Below, in pieces: positions 41,230 through 53,170 of a stretch of DNA of 64,000 nt. Under the pieces are notes generated by a model. The model did no database searches and was not told the origin of the DNA. It was given only the letters and a program-made list of their open reading frames with translations. The stretch is from Ligula intestinalis (taxonomy: Eukaryota > Platyhelminthes > Cestoda > Diphyllobothriidea > Diphyllobothriidae), in NCBI GenBank assembly GCA_036362985.1, contig JAYGXS010000007.1:7200343-7264342 (forward strand), in the 5' to 3' direction. Within the stretch, counting starts at the first letter, position 1, and each line of letters opens with the position of its first letter. The translations under genes were made by a program, and so were the position numbers.

Positions 41230-43590
41230 TATAGAAAGATCTTTTCTTCAGTCAAAATATTCTTAAATTTTTTACCGTTACTCTTTGTTTTTAATGTCTT
41301 CATTGGTCAATTTATAAATTGTGCATATGTTCGACCTGAATAATAAGTTATGAGTAAAGAGCATTTACCGAAAGTAAGTGTTTTCCGATATTGGTTTTAA
41401 TGACCATGGCAAGCTTGCTGATTTGAAGAAATGCCTCAAAACAGCAAAGCTCATTTTCGATAGTGAATCATACCAATGGAAGAGTTTTGAAACTACTATT
41501 CATAATATAAAAAAACACTTTTTCTAAAATTTTACCTCTTAGAAAGTGTTTTGATTAGATAAACGGCTGGCAAACTTCTGTGTATATTAACTTATTCAAC
41601 CGTAATGACACAACGGAAGTTGGACAATTTTTAGAATTTATTTATATTTCCTGAAGATAAACCTTTCAATTTGGATGGAGATGGAAGTACTTTCTTTTCT
41701 CTTTATATTCGATTATGTTTTTGCATAAATGGAATAATTCCACTTCTTTATATAATCTTGCGATTGCAAAAAATAAACTTCCATATACATTGCCATTATT
41801 TTAAATAATTTTTATTCTTCTGTATACTCCATTTCTAAATAATGCAAACGGAAAACGTAAACTATATTTCAACACGAATTACATTCAATAAGGCCTTCTT
41901 TGTCTTAAATTCGCGTTAAAGTAGTGGATATTTTGCTTGTGCACAAGGACATTTGTGCGTTATTTGGGTAGTAAAAACAAACAGTTCTCTGTTGCTTTAT
42001 TTTGTTAAAAAAAAACTTTACTGGATAACGTTACATAATTTTAAAAATACAAATTTCCAAACTTACTGCAAATCAATGTGATGCCTTTAACTTGACTTCA
42101 TTTGAATCTAAACAATTTTCGTCAAACTATTCCAGTCCTGGAAGAGATATCTTATATACCTATCCTTCATTTTTTAAGGTCCTTTATAATATAATCAGCG
42201 TTAACGTGCAGTTTTGTTTGCTTTTTTATAAAGCATAGGAAATTCCTTCGACATGAGGCGGCTTCTATTTTCTCCAAAACTACTGGTCATTTCTTTCAAT
42301 AAACCTTGTTAAAATGATGAATTTACTAAATCAAAGGCTTTCGCAGAATTCAGTAAAAAGAATGAGTAAAAAAAGTGTTACCAAATAAACGCTGTAAAGC
42401 CAAGTCCAATGTCTTGATAAAAGTTTCATGGTCATTAGCGAATACTGTAGATTTCCATACTCTGCACGCACATTCACAGAAAATTTGGCTGTTCAGGCCA
42501 TATGTGCCTTCATAAATACCTTCAGTAGAAAATGCCTGGTTTCGCCACAAAATAAACAAGCCACTTCCCAGTTTTGATGAACTTACAGTTGTCATAGGAA
42601 GCAAGGGAAGCCCCGGTGCGTCCACAGTTTGTCCTAGAACATCTATGTGAACAGAAAAAGCATGCAACCTTAGGTCGAAACGAGGCATTTACAGAGCCTT
42701 TCGCCTTTTTTTACCAGAAGTAAGCAGATTAACATACCTATCGCCCAGCAGATGACGCAATATCGACTGAAATCAACAAGATGCTCACATCTCAGGTATC
42801 GGACATGCTTGCCTTGATCTACCGGGCTATATAATGCCAATGAGAAATTTCTCTAAGCGTCTAAGTCGTAATCTTTGTCCACATATAATAGGGTATAAAA
42901 CTGATTAAATCCAAAGGTTTCTACAAGATGGTCCTGGGTACGTATATTGAAAGTCTAAATTTTTTAAGAAACAAATTATGTAGAAATTATGTAGAAAAGC
43001 AAAAGTATATGTTTGAGGAAAACAAAAAATTTAGAAGACTTAATCAAAATTGAAAATGATGACCAATTTTTGACTTCCCTTAAACTGTCTGTTACTTTTT
43101 GCTAAAAATGAAATATCCAGCTTTTTCTTTGTTTCCTGGGACAATTTTCATAGTATTTTGTTACTTCAAGGCCTTGTCCTTTGATTTTGAAATAACTCCG
43201 GATTGACATCGTACATGTATCGACTATGCTTGAATTGATACCTTTCAGCCTGTTCCATTTTGAATATTTATATTCTTTAATTCTCTCCGCTTTAATGAAA
43301 TTGTTGAAAAGAGGGTTCGTTAACGACGATACTGAAAAATAAACTAATGCCATGTCATGCCACCCCAGATAATGCTAAATGAGGAGTTCTAATTATGGCG
43401 TATTTAAACAACTTATGTTCACATTAAATTATTCCTCATTTTTACTGCCCAAAACTTAAAAGATTTGAAAGACAAAACTTTTTAAACTGACCTTGCTCTT
43501 ACTTTACTGAAAACAATGCGCTATCGCATGCGTACAAAAGCCTTGTGTATTTAGAGGGGAAGTCACAGTTTTCTCTTCGAATAAATATAA
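41230..43590. other. AT-rich DNA, nothing recognised
   Basis: Minus-strand ORFs of up to 112 codons (42688-42350) have no motif I recognise. No repeat partner was noticed. Confidence 0.45.
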
Positions 43591-43591
43591 T

Positions 43592-43657
43592 TTGATATAT
43601 ATATATATTAACATGACTATATATATATATATATATATTAACATGACTATATATAGT
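43592..43657. repeat. Tandem (AT)n-TTAACATGACT repeat
   Basis: Two copies of an (AT)n run followed by TTAACATGACT, ending in a third AT tract. It abuts the Tigger MITE. Confidence 0.8.
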
Positions 43658-43663
43658 AAATAG

Positions 43664-44157
43664 CAGTCGCCGGTTATTAAGCCTGCGGTTTATTGGCCTA
43701 GACGCGTACTTAGGCCAAATCAGCTTAACGGAATTTTACTTAGCAAAATCCGCCGGCTACAAAACCCGGTTTGCCGACAAGATAAAGTGATATTTTCGTA
43801 TCTCTGTGGGCAACAGGCATCAGATTTCACAAAATTCGACGCTTTCCAGTGCCTATAGAAGGACATCAAAGATCACTTGCGAGTGAAGTTTCCTCCAAAA
43901 TAATCGACACTAGATTGCTTTTTTTAAACGTGACGAAATTCCTATTTTTGCATTTATTATTGCGTAAAATACAGACATCCTGAATTCTTTTCTAATAAAA
44001 AAACCAAGTTTTACACATAAACCAGTACGCATGTGATGTATACTGCCTAAACTATGTTTGCTAATCAAGAGCAAGGACTCTCCAGTTATTGCGCCCACGG
44101 CTTATTAAGCCTTATTTGGTCTGGGCCCGGGGTAAGCTTAATAGCCGGCGACTACTG
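43664..44157 (+). mobile_element. Tigger/pogo-type MITE, copy 2 (about 494 bp)
   Basis: Left end CAGTCGCCGGTTATTAAGCC (a few bases shorter than the family start), right end GCTTAATAGCCGGCGACTACTG followed by TA. The interior aligns with copy 1 and with the transposase C-terminus: KDHLRVKFPPK, stop, STLDCFF near 43860-43925. The PIP-like LDCFF is retained although the frame is broken. Confidence 0.75.
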
Positions 44158-44164
44158 TATATGC

Positions 44165-44530
44165 ATATGAGAGGAAGAGGCGATCACAGGAACAATGGTT
44201 TTACTTTCCTGAAGTTTTAAAAGTGTACAGACTTCCGCTGTCAGATGTGGGGGTTGTACCGCGCCTCGTAGTATTTGAAGTAAGAAACAGTAATATTCAA
44301 AAGGATTTAAGCCAATGCAAAGAAAGAGGGTGGAGGGTAGGAGGGGCGTTCAAGCACCGACGCCTTGAGGCTTAAAAACGTTGACCATGACTGTCACTTA
44401 CTATTAATACTGTGAGGTCTGGTTCAAACCCAAACTCTGTTGTGGAAAGTCTCTATGCTTTTAAAAGGTCATAAAAGTAAAACTGTGGTTCCCGTGATCG
44501 GCTCTCCCTCTCATTTCTGCCCAGTTTTTC
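44165..44530. mobile_element. Near-empty PLE: inverted pair of terminal repeats without coding sequence
   Basis: Left 44165-44290 reads GCGATCACAGGAACAATGG, TTTTACTTTCCTGAAG... on the plus strand. The right part 44405-44520 is its inverted complement (GTAAAACTGTGGTTCCCGTG), about 115 bp. Both match PLE terminal repeats; on the HHR-sense strand they carry decayed cores (CTGACAGCGGAAG on the left; GTGGAAAG on the right). Only ~110 bp separate them. It has the same polarity as PLE3 with nothing inside, so it may be a non-autonomous PLE derivative. Confidence 0.55.
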
Positions 44531-45115
44531 GAAATGTTTGCTTTTATTCGAAATTTATATATTTATTAATATAAATACATATTTAGGTATCTAAATAAAT
44601 ATGATTTCTAAATTTCCGGTCATTATTGACATTATTTTATACTACAACATGCACTTACGCAGGGTGTCAGAGCATAGGAAACCTCTTTGATATCAACAAA
44701 CGATGGATCTGGCCTTATTTTGTCCACAGTTGACGACAGTATTCTGATCTAAAGTGAAATCTTTTCTAGAAAGCAGCAGTTTGCGCGTCAAGTCAACTTA
44801 ATTTAAAAAGCCAGCATTCTCCGCTATGCATTAAACCCTCATTCAAATCGTAACCTTCCATTTCACCATATAGTCAATCTTTTGTCTGTGTTTGTCTGTT
44901 ACATTCCACAAACTGTCCTCAACAGGCCATTTCAATTTCGACTATGTCCATTTGGTCTGACGAGGGTTCAGTTTGACCTGCTTTAAATTTCACAAGTATA
45001 CTCTGGTTCTTTCGGAGAGCTTTGCTTCTTCATCATATTACGACGGATAGCAGTATAAGTCATTTCTTTGAAATTTTCTATATTTAGAAACGGTGATCTT
45101 GCAACAGTTTTTATA
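44531..45115. other. Unassigned DNA
   Basis: AT-rich, no coding motif. Confidence 0.4.
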
Positions 45116-45119
45116 TTCA

Positions 45120-45240
45120 CAATGGCTCAGCACTCGTCAACATCACAAGAAAACTATTTGCCCAAGTCCTCATCAATCGCCTGAAAACGCACATGAAAAA
45201 CGCATCCGTACTAGATAAGACATCTAGCAAGACTTAAAGG
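45120..45240 (+). pseudogene. Possible non-LTR reverse-transcriptase fragment
   Basis: STLVNITRKLFAQVLINRLK followed by THMKNASVLDK resembles the RT block 'I-S-L-L-x-x-x-G-K-I-x-A-R-V-L-L-N-R-L' of a LINE group common in flatworms and molluscs. It is short and isolated, and the next expected block (ESQCGFR) is missing. Confidence 0.3.
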
Positions 45241-47505
45241 AAGGTGGTCGTTGGCCCAGGAAATCAAAACAAGCACTTGAAAATCATGCTTTACCTTGAA
45301 TATCTGTAGCATTTCTCCTTTGCTTCAAGTACACTTGCATTTAATAATGAGACCAATCCAATATGTACACATGTTTCTAGTCTCCCGCTTTCTGCAAAGA
45401 CTCGATGCCCACGCACTCAATATGCGACTCATTTGATCAGTCTCCCGAAAACACAAAGATATATCGACCTTACCCTACGATTAAACCAAACACGCAAAAC
45501 GGCATCTCATCGCCAACAGCTGCCCCAAATTCGAACAAACCACCAACATCAATCAGAGGTGGTCTATGTATCTGGAAGCACCAACGAATAAATACACTTC
45601 ACCTAACATAATAGTTAGGCAATTTGACCCAAATCAGTGTGACAAATATCACAATAATTTCCACTCTTCTTTGTTTGTCTGTATTTTCTGTCTCCTATTG
45701 TTTCGCTGATAAGATAACACAAACTTCCATATTTTGTGATGAATGAAGCCGAAGTCGTCAATCAGACTTTGTTTCCAAATTCCACCTATGATATGAAAGT
45801 ATTTTTCAATCACATAAACAGCAGATAGTTTCTCTCCTCGCTGATGCTTTCCACCAACAACACCTGTATCCTTATTCATGACTTTTAACAGACGTGCTAC
45901 CTCTTATTTACCGGACTCGATAAAACTTCTTTGAGTTCGACACGCTCTGCAAACTTTTCCATCTTCGAACCCAAACAACAATGAAATTCTTCATTGATGG
46001 ATTCTTTTGTCTTTACATTCACTGGGATGCACTACTTCGCACAGAGCCATTCTTCTCACACCAACGTGCTTAGTCACCAGCACACGCTAAAGACATTCAT
46101 CCAACACATGCTCTGACTGGTGCCTCAAACTGCACCTTTGCAGAGGTCACAACATCAGACTTACGCCAGTTTCGAGCAACATCTGTCGCCATCGACAAGC
46201 GGTCAAATAGGCATGTGTTCTGGACCTACTCAGGCATTTCGTGGTTCACCCCTCCATGTGATCGGCGTATGTGGGGGAGGGGGGGTTGGGAGGTGTAGTA
46301 CCGACGCCAAGACAGTAAACCGCCACATCATCATGCGCCTCTATCTAGTTCTAAGACAGTAAACCATGGCTGCCGTAGATTGCTATTAGCCAGGAGGATA
46401 AGCAAGTGATTAGTGACTCACTCTTGAATCACGTTCATGCATTCACGCCCACAAAACGTAAGCAGACAGGCGCAAGGCCCGGCACTGCCGCGTGTCGCAT
46501 GTTAAATCAAGGTGAAAGTCCATAAGTTGGAAGATATTACTTTGTGAATTGATGAGCTTGACTACTGTTCATGTGACTTTCATATGTTTCCTTGCCTGTG
46601 GATTAAAACGCCTATCCTATTAAACTTTTGCGATACACCAAGCCCATTACCGACGGACATTCCGGAAACCCATTTTAATTTTCTTAGAAAAGCAGAAACC
46701 AAACCAGTATGTTTATTTTCTAGATTGAATGTACAACAACCACTTTGAGAAGTGCACTCAAGCCTCCAAATTTGTGTCAAAATGAACGTCACATTGTGTA
46801 GTTAACATTTTTTGAAGGCCAACTTTACAAACGATTAGCCTGGGAGATTTCCCTACTCAATTGAAGTACCCGAGCCGACCTTCTGATACTGAAATATTTA
46901 TTCAGAGTAAGGTGCATCAGGTTTTAAAAGGAGATGGACTGGAATTGAATGCGCTTAAATCCCCCACTGACATATTTAAATGCCACTTTGGAATTTCAAT
47001 TTACGGCCTTTAGGTTGAACACAATTTCATCGTCAGGAAAACTTGCTGGTTGGAGCATTAGGTACAGAAATATAAATATAATGCCTATGGTTATAAAATA
47101 AGATAAAACATATTCATATACATGCAATAGCTGCCGGAATTCTAAAATCAGTCTTCGATTGGAACATATTAATTGACGACGGTTGCAAAAGATATGATCA
47201 TACAGCCCGAGCTCAATATATTTTAGAAAATTCGGGATGCCTGCTTTCCAAAGAGCCTCTTCCTGACCACCAAGACAAAATATGTACTATTAAAAATGAC
47301 TACTTATGTAGTATGCCTTTTTGTCATTAATTTCGACTGCTACAATAGATTCGAATATATATTTTTTGGGAAACATGCACGCAAAAAATATTTATTGTAC
47401 TCTTTTTGTAGCAAATTACGCTTTCTTTAAACTTTATATCTAAAGGAAGGGAACCTTTCAGTTTTAAAATTAACTCAATTGCCGAATATGTTTAAAAATT
47501 AAGTG
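45241..47505. other. Unassigned DNA
   Basis: ORFs of 60-80 codons only. The segment 45380-46360 is richer in C and A on the plus strand and could be decayed LINE coding sequence continuing from 45240, but no block was convincing. An 18 bp string (AAGACAGTAAACC) occurs twice near 46308 and 46352. Confidence 0.35.
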
Positions 47506-47509
47506 AATA

Positions 47510-47960
47510 CTACACTGGAATTCAAGGTTTACAAACTGTGCATTGTTTACATCCATTGTAAGGCAAAGTACGTCTTCGCCAACAACTTGACGAACACCTC
47601 ACAAAGTTCGCATAAAATGTTGCAATAGATTTGGAGCATGTTTTATACAGTAAAGCCAGCATTAGCAAATGTCGGATACGGTGTCCACTGAATGAATATA
47701 AAAAAATTGTAAAAAAGCTCATAATTAGAATTTATTTATGAAGCAGAAAGATACCCTAGTTTTAAGAATAAAATTTAAAGAAGGCGCCATTTGCTAAAAA
47801 ATTGTACAATAAACAATTTGTTGTGCATGTTTTCCAAAACATGTATATTCGGATCTATAATGGCAGTCGAAATTTTAAAAAGGCATGCTACATAAATAGT
47901 CACTTTTTATAGTACATACTTTGTCTTGGCGGTCATTAAGAAGCTGGTTAGTAAGACAGC
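47510..47960 (+). repeat. Dispersed repeat, copy 2 (partner 8360-8820)
   Basis: Same ordered strings as at 8.4 kb: TTTACAAACT, AAAGTACGTC, TTTTAAGAATAAAATTTAAA, ATTTGCTAAAAA and a CATTTTT/CACTTTTT-rich end. Not coding. Confidence 0.5.
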
Positions 47961-48529
47961 TTCCTGAGTCGTCCAAAATATGTTGAGATTAGGCTGCACA
48001 ATGATCTCCGTTACAACCATCCGCAATTAGTATGTTCCAATCAAAAACCTTTTTCAGAATTCAGGCAGCTTTTGCATGAGATAGTTAATCTACTTTATTT
48101 ACATATAAATTTGAAAATATTTCCTGCAAAACGACCGGAGTATGCAGCCATTTTGATATGTGCGCGTAACAGTATCATACGGCCACGGCATAATAACCAC
48201 TACTTCCATAGCACATAAAAGAGCACTTGTTCAACCGACCGTATTTGAACTGATTCACCATCGACTTCCCGTTTTAAATGCCGGGAGAACTGCTTGATTC
48301 TGTTCTGTTTCGGTTTTACTCGGTAACATGCCATGAGCGTTTTTCTCCTTAAAACCATTTTGAATTATGAGCCAGCCTTAGGAGTGTTTTCACTGAATGC
48401 TCTTCTTGCTTAGTAACACTGCTGGCTCATAATAACTAAGTGTGAGTGTATTACTTGTAACAAGCGAGAGATCGTGTATTCGTGCAGAAATTATTTACAC
48501 TTAATCCATAAATTAAAGCATACGATATT
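47961..48529. other. Unassigned AT-rich DNA
   Basis: Nothing recognised beyond a weak string shared with about 15020-15120. Confidence 0.4.
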
Positions 48530-50123
48530 ATAATGGTAAACGTTTATTCGTTTTTAGATTTCGCATAGGTTTGACAAAGATACCATCATATATGAAGGGA
48601 ATCCATGAGCAAACAGAAGCATAAGCAGATGATATTTTTTAAAGCGGACTTGGATAAGCCTGAAGAATTCAAATGCTCTGTCAATTTCGATATGGATGAT
48701 TGATACGTTAAGTTTAATATTTTTGACAATCTCATTTAGCCAACACCTTTTTTGCAATAAAGAACATGCTTTTGTCGTATATCCGTTTTTTTTTTCACTA
48801 CGTGTGGTGCTGGCAGTACTATTCGTGAAATGATCAAGGGTGTCGTACGCACCACATCACCGCATATACCAAAGTTAGCAACGATGTTAACTTAAAGGTA
48901 ATACACGTACCATCATCTGAAATACTTACGTATGATGTCAATGTTATCCCAGTTGACTACCAATACGTTTGTTCAATAAATTGTATGCCTGGTGCTGAAC
49001 AGGAAGAAACAGGACGTCTGACCTTGAAAAAGTTGTGTAGAAAAACGTTGCAACTTCACTAAAGCGGGTTGTGTGGGAAAGGTATTCAAAAGGAGGCAGC
49101 CGCAGATGACTCCTATTTGGTTTGGCTTCGATAAGGTTAAATAAATTAAATTTTATTTCAATGTCCACAAGAAAGCGTATGCTGTTGCTGATAATTGCAC
49201 CAAATCAATATTTTTATAACAATGAGGTGCATGAATTGGTTAATTATCCGTTTTTACGTTTCACGGCGCGTGGTCTCCCCAGTGTTATTTCCGCAATTTA
49301 AAGAAGATTTTTACATACCACCTTAACGCAAAGAGGAAGTAAGCAACCGATTTAACTGTAGAACGGCATGCTTAAAGTCACTTTAAGAACATAACTATGA
49401 CCGTCATTTTCTCCCACTTGTACAGCTTTGCGTAACTTCAAGGCAGGCAACGTGTGCTATCTTACTAGAAGAAACCTTATGCCTAAACATAAAGAACACA
49501 AAATCGTGTCATACAGGAAAATAGGAATACAAATTCTTAGCCTTACATTAAATTATACGTCCTTTAACATGACAGAGGTATTTGGTTTTGAGTCAGAATT
49601 AGTTCGAGTGCATTAGAATCCCAAACCAGGGTAATTGCATCGCGGCATTTTAACCTTGGTCTAAACTTACCTTAGGAAGCAAACATGTGCCATTCACACA
49701 ACGCTCTCAGTCATTCAAAAACATAAGCTTTACTGAATGACATGACTCGATCGCTAGGGAAATACTTTTATCAGTCTGATGTTACGAGATCAGTCGCGGA
49801 TTCAGCACCAAAATCAGAAAGCAGTCGCAGATACAGGTCAGACTAATAAATGCGTTATTCTAGCGATCAAATCACCTTCTTCTCAATTACTTCCTGCGAC
49901 TTACACGGTCGCTTATATTGGCAATTTATTTGGGAGCGATGCATTCCGATCGGCCCAACGATAGGAAGCGTTAAGCCTTCGTGGAGCTCAAACTATCGGT
50001 AAATCCGGTTTCTGCGCAGGTACTTCGAAAATAGGATTTTGTTTTTGGTAAGATACGCTGGCGATTACGAAGCTTCGTGACTCATGTCTATGTAAGTTCT
50101 GGCAACAACTGAGAGACACTTAA
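48530..50123 (+). repeat. R3 repeat, copy 1: left part of a ~2.2 kb element split by a LINE
   Basis: Aligns over its whole length with 55600-57050: GCAAACAGAAGCATA, CATTT(A/G)GCCAACA, GATGTTATCCCAGTTGA, AAGAAACAGGA, GGTTAAATAA, TGATAATTGCACCAAA, then AAACATAAGCTTT and ATCAGTCGCGGATTC. The right part of the same element is at 53781-54480, beyond the LINE. The hammerhead-like motif present in copy 2 (56756) is deleted here; flanking ACTAATAAATGCG and CTTCTTCTCAATTACTTCCTG remain. No ORF is conserved. Confidence 0.7.
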
Positions 50124-50199
50124 CCTTTAAACTCAGCGAGTATATAATATGTGGAACAAATGTTGTCAACTTGTATCCGAAAAGAGGGAGCGGGTCAGC

Positions 50200-50485
50200 A
50201 AGGGCGAACAAAACCTGGTTATTTTCAACAAGCAAGTGATCCAACGTTCATTGTTCTCACCTTTGAAAGGTTCATTCCGGATAAACACACAGTCGGCTCA
50301 GTAGGGGAAGGATTGAGCCTAATCGAAAAACATACAGAGACAAAACGAAGGGGAACAATTTGGTTACTTACAACATCCAAGTGATCCAGCGTCCACTGAT
50401 CTCCCCCAGGAAAGATCCTCCCCGAATGACCGCACAGTCGATCTGGTAATTGGCGGGGAGAGCCTGACTGTAACCACCTTCCGAG
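50200..50485 (+). repeat. Two tandem monomers in the 5' region of the CR1 LINE
   Basis: Monomer 1 (about 50215-50335) and monomer 2 (about 50360-50480) share GGTTA.TT.CAACA..CAAGTGATCCA(A/G)CGT, GGAT/GAATGACC.CACAGTCG and GGGGA.GG(A)TTGAGCC/GAGAGCCTGA. Tandem 5' UTR monomers often act as LINE promoters; that role is inference here. Confidence 0.55.
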
Positions 50486-50489
50486 CAAA

Positions 50490-51525
50490 CAGAAAGTTAA
50501 CTTTCATATACCCAAATGCACAGAGTATGCTTTCATATACGAGCTGAAAATTCATGCCTTTGAATTATCACCAGATATAGGAACAATAACGGAAACTTGG
50601 CTGTCTGAGCAGGAAGCCAACGGCGACGTTTCCATGCCTGGCTATCAACTGTTCAGAAAATACAGAGAAAGTCGTCAGGGCGTGGCGTAGCAACATACGT
50701 GAAAAATGGACTCACAGTTTGAGACAAAACGGATAAACTGGCGTGTACTTTCGAGGCCATCTGGATGTCCATTAAAGTACCAGGTGCACCCAACCTCGAT
50801 GTCCTGGCACTATACCGACCACCGAGAAGAGAGCCTGCAGTGGATGCTTCCTTGCTAGAGGAGCTGGAAAAGATTAATGCAAGATCGGATTTTCTGATTG
50901 TAGGGGAATTTAACGCGCCTAATATTGACTGGGGTGCGGCCTGCGCACATAGCTCCAACCTAACCGTCTACAGCTGCCTTCTGAGCATGACTCAAAAGTT
51001 ATTTATCACGCAACACGTTGCTTTTTCGACAAGGATGCGCGATGGCCAACAGTCCAACTGTCTAGACCTCATTCTCACGAAATCGCAGGACAGCATCGAC
51101 GAAGTGTCATGTCACCCACCACTAGGTTAAAGCGACCATGTTGTACTGCTATGGGAGTACTCGTTATTCTCAATACCGGAAAGACCCTCAACAGCCACAA
51201 GAAATATTTGGTGAGGCGATTTCGATCGAATGAAGACCGAACTCACGCGCGCCGAGTGGGAACCTCTATTTTCTGGAAACATAACTGTGGACTGGGAAGC
51301 GTTCCGGAACACACTGCACAGACTCATCGATAACCACTGTCCAATTTTGCGAAAAAAGGTGACCAGTCGACCGCGATGGCTTACGCAGACCTTAAAAATA
51401 GAAGTGAACAAAAAGCAGAAGCTGTGGAAAAAAATGCTAGCAGACAGGTCTCCTGCATCTGTCAGTGCCTACAAAACTCAGAGAAACCGGGTCAAGGGTC
51501 TTATTCTCAAAACATGATGGTCTTT
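50490..51525 (+). pseudogene. CR1 copy c: AP endonuclease domain and linker
   Basis: Plus-strand blocks: YPNAQSM (50500-50525); ELSPDIGTITETWLSEQEAN with the catalytic Glu (TETWL, about 50590-50605); MPGYQLFRKYRES; after a frameshift RGVATYVKNGLTV, a stop, and IWMSIKVPGAPNLDVLALYR; then FLIVGEFNAPNIDW (GDFN-type block with Glu in place of Asp, about 50898-50930); LDLILT near 51060; and a frameshift before the SDHV block, where the expected S-D-H reads LG-stop-SDHVVLL. From 51230 the linker MKTELTRAEW...WLTQTLKIEVNKKQ continues toward the RT. The nuclease would nick the target for first-strand priming. Stops and frameshifts make it inactive. Confidence 0.8.
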
Positions 51526-53170
51526 CGAAGCAGACTTGCTAAACTGGGCAACAGTGAACCCCAAACTATTTAACGGTTACTTAAGGCAGATTACTAAAAA
51601 GAAGGATTCGATACCGCTGCTAAGGACCGCTGAGGGAAAAGACTTGATAGATGATGAAGCAAAGGCTGATCATCTTTCGAAAATTTTCCAGTCAGTCTTC
51701 ACAAAGGAAATGGCAGACGATCACCCCACCGACGACACCAAAGCGGATATAATAGTCGAAACTGTCCAATTCCCCGAGGCTCTTGTTCTTAAGGAACTCT
51801 TAAGCTTAAAAGAATCGAAGTCACCAGGTCCCAACAACGCAACATCCAATATTTTAAAGGAGCTCGCCAATGAGTTTACTAAACCACTCTCTATGCTCTT
51901 CCAAACCTACTTCGAAACCGGATGCATACCAGTAGATTGGAAATTCGCGAGGAGAACACTGCCATACAGGAGGGGAAGCCGGGTTTCAGCGAATAACTAC
52001 CGACCGGTCAGCCTTACTGCAATCTGTTGCAAAATCATGGAAAAAATTATCAAGCAATAACTTATGCAGTTCCTGGAACAAAACTATCTCTTATCGGATG
52101 CTCAGCGTGGTTTTCAAAGAGGTAGGTCCTACGTAACAAATTTGCTCTCTTGTTTAGAACGGTGGACTGACGCAGCGGATAGTGTAAACTCAGTGCATGC
52201 TGTCTATATTGACTTCGATAGGCTTTCGATATCGTGTCGCACCACCGCCACCTTTATAAAATCAGCCGCATAGGGGTAAGGGGTAGGCTCCTTTCGTGGA
52301 TAAAAAAGCTTCCTAATCAGTCGCTCGCAAACTGTCCACATCAGCGACAAACAGTCAGCCAAGGTTGAGGTTGAGAGTGGTGTTCCCCAAGGCTCCGTTC
52401 TTCGCCCTATCTTGTTTGTTGTCTACATCAAGAACTGTGTCCGCGAACTGGATTGTGGTATCGCCATGTTTGCCGATGATATAAAACGTTGGAGCGTAAT
52501 TCGAACTGCAGCTGACGAAGTGCACTCACAGCAAAATTTTAAAAAAACTTCAAAAATGGTCGGTGGACTGGCTCTTACCATTCAATGAGAGCAAGTGCAC
52601 AACCATTCGAGTCGGCAAATCTGGAACTTCAAACGGCATGGCTTACCGTCTGAATGACATGCCATTGAAGGAAGTGAACGCCCAGAAAGACTTGGGAATC
52701 TGGATTATGCCTTCGCTTAAACCCTCCCTGCATTGCACAAAAAAGTCTTCGGAACCTTCGTACGACCGCACCTAGAATCCGCTATCCAAGCTTGGACACG
52801 CTGGTCCAAGAAAGACATCAACATCCTGGAAAAGGTACAACGGCGCGCAAATAAACTTGTTATGGTGCAGGGCTCGCAGCATTATGAAACACCGGTGTCG
52901 AATCTCAACCTCTTCCCATTGCGCTACAAACAGCTTCGGGAGGATCTGATAATAGCATTCCGCGTATTACGTCTTCAAGACTGCTGTATTATACCAGGAC
53001 ATTTTTTTCAAATTAGCAACGACCACGAATGTGAGGTGTCATCCTCTCATATTAATGTTAATAGGGGCCTGGCTGAACGCTCGGAAACACTTTTTCTCAA
53101 AAAGGGTGGTCGGAGCGTGGAATGCGCTTCCTCAGGACGTCGTTATGTCGGAATAGGTAGAGGGTTTTAA
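51526..53170 (+). pseudogene. CR1 copy c: reverse transcriptase
   Basis: Blocks: NPKLFNGYLRQITKKKDSIP, SLKESKSPGPNNATSNILKE (RT0/1), IPVDWKFARRTLPYR, NNYRPVSLTAICCKIMEKII (about 51985-52050), then after a stop LLSDAQRGFQRGRSYVTNLL and VYIDFDR (first catalytic Asp). SGVPQGSVLRPILFVVYIKN (about 52375-52435) and FADDIKRW (FADD at 52469-52480) follow. Thumb: KCTTIRVGKSG, KEVNAQKDLGIW, FGTFVRPHLESAIQAWTRWS, LEKVQRRANKLV. At least four frame changes. It is a different subfamily from copies a and b, with an unrelated 3' UTR. Confidence 0.85.

Noticed and set aside
42350..42688. 112-codon minus-strand ORF
   Set aside because: No recognisable motif and typical of random open frames in this window; not reported as a gene.
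49779..49964. Short ORF over the R3 repeat (61 codons)
   Set aside because: Not conserved in the second R3 copy.
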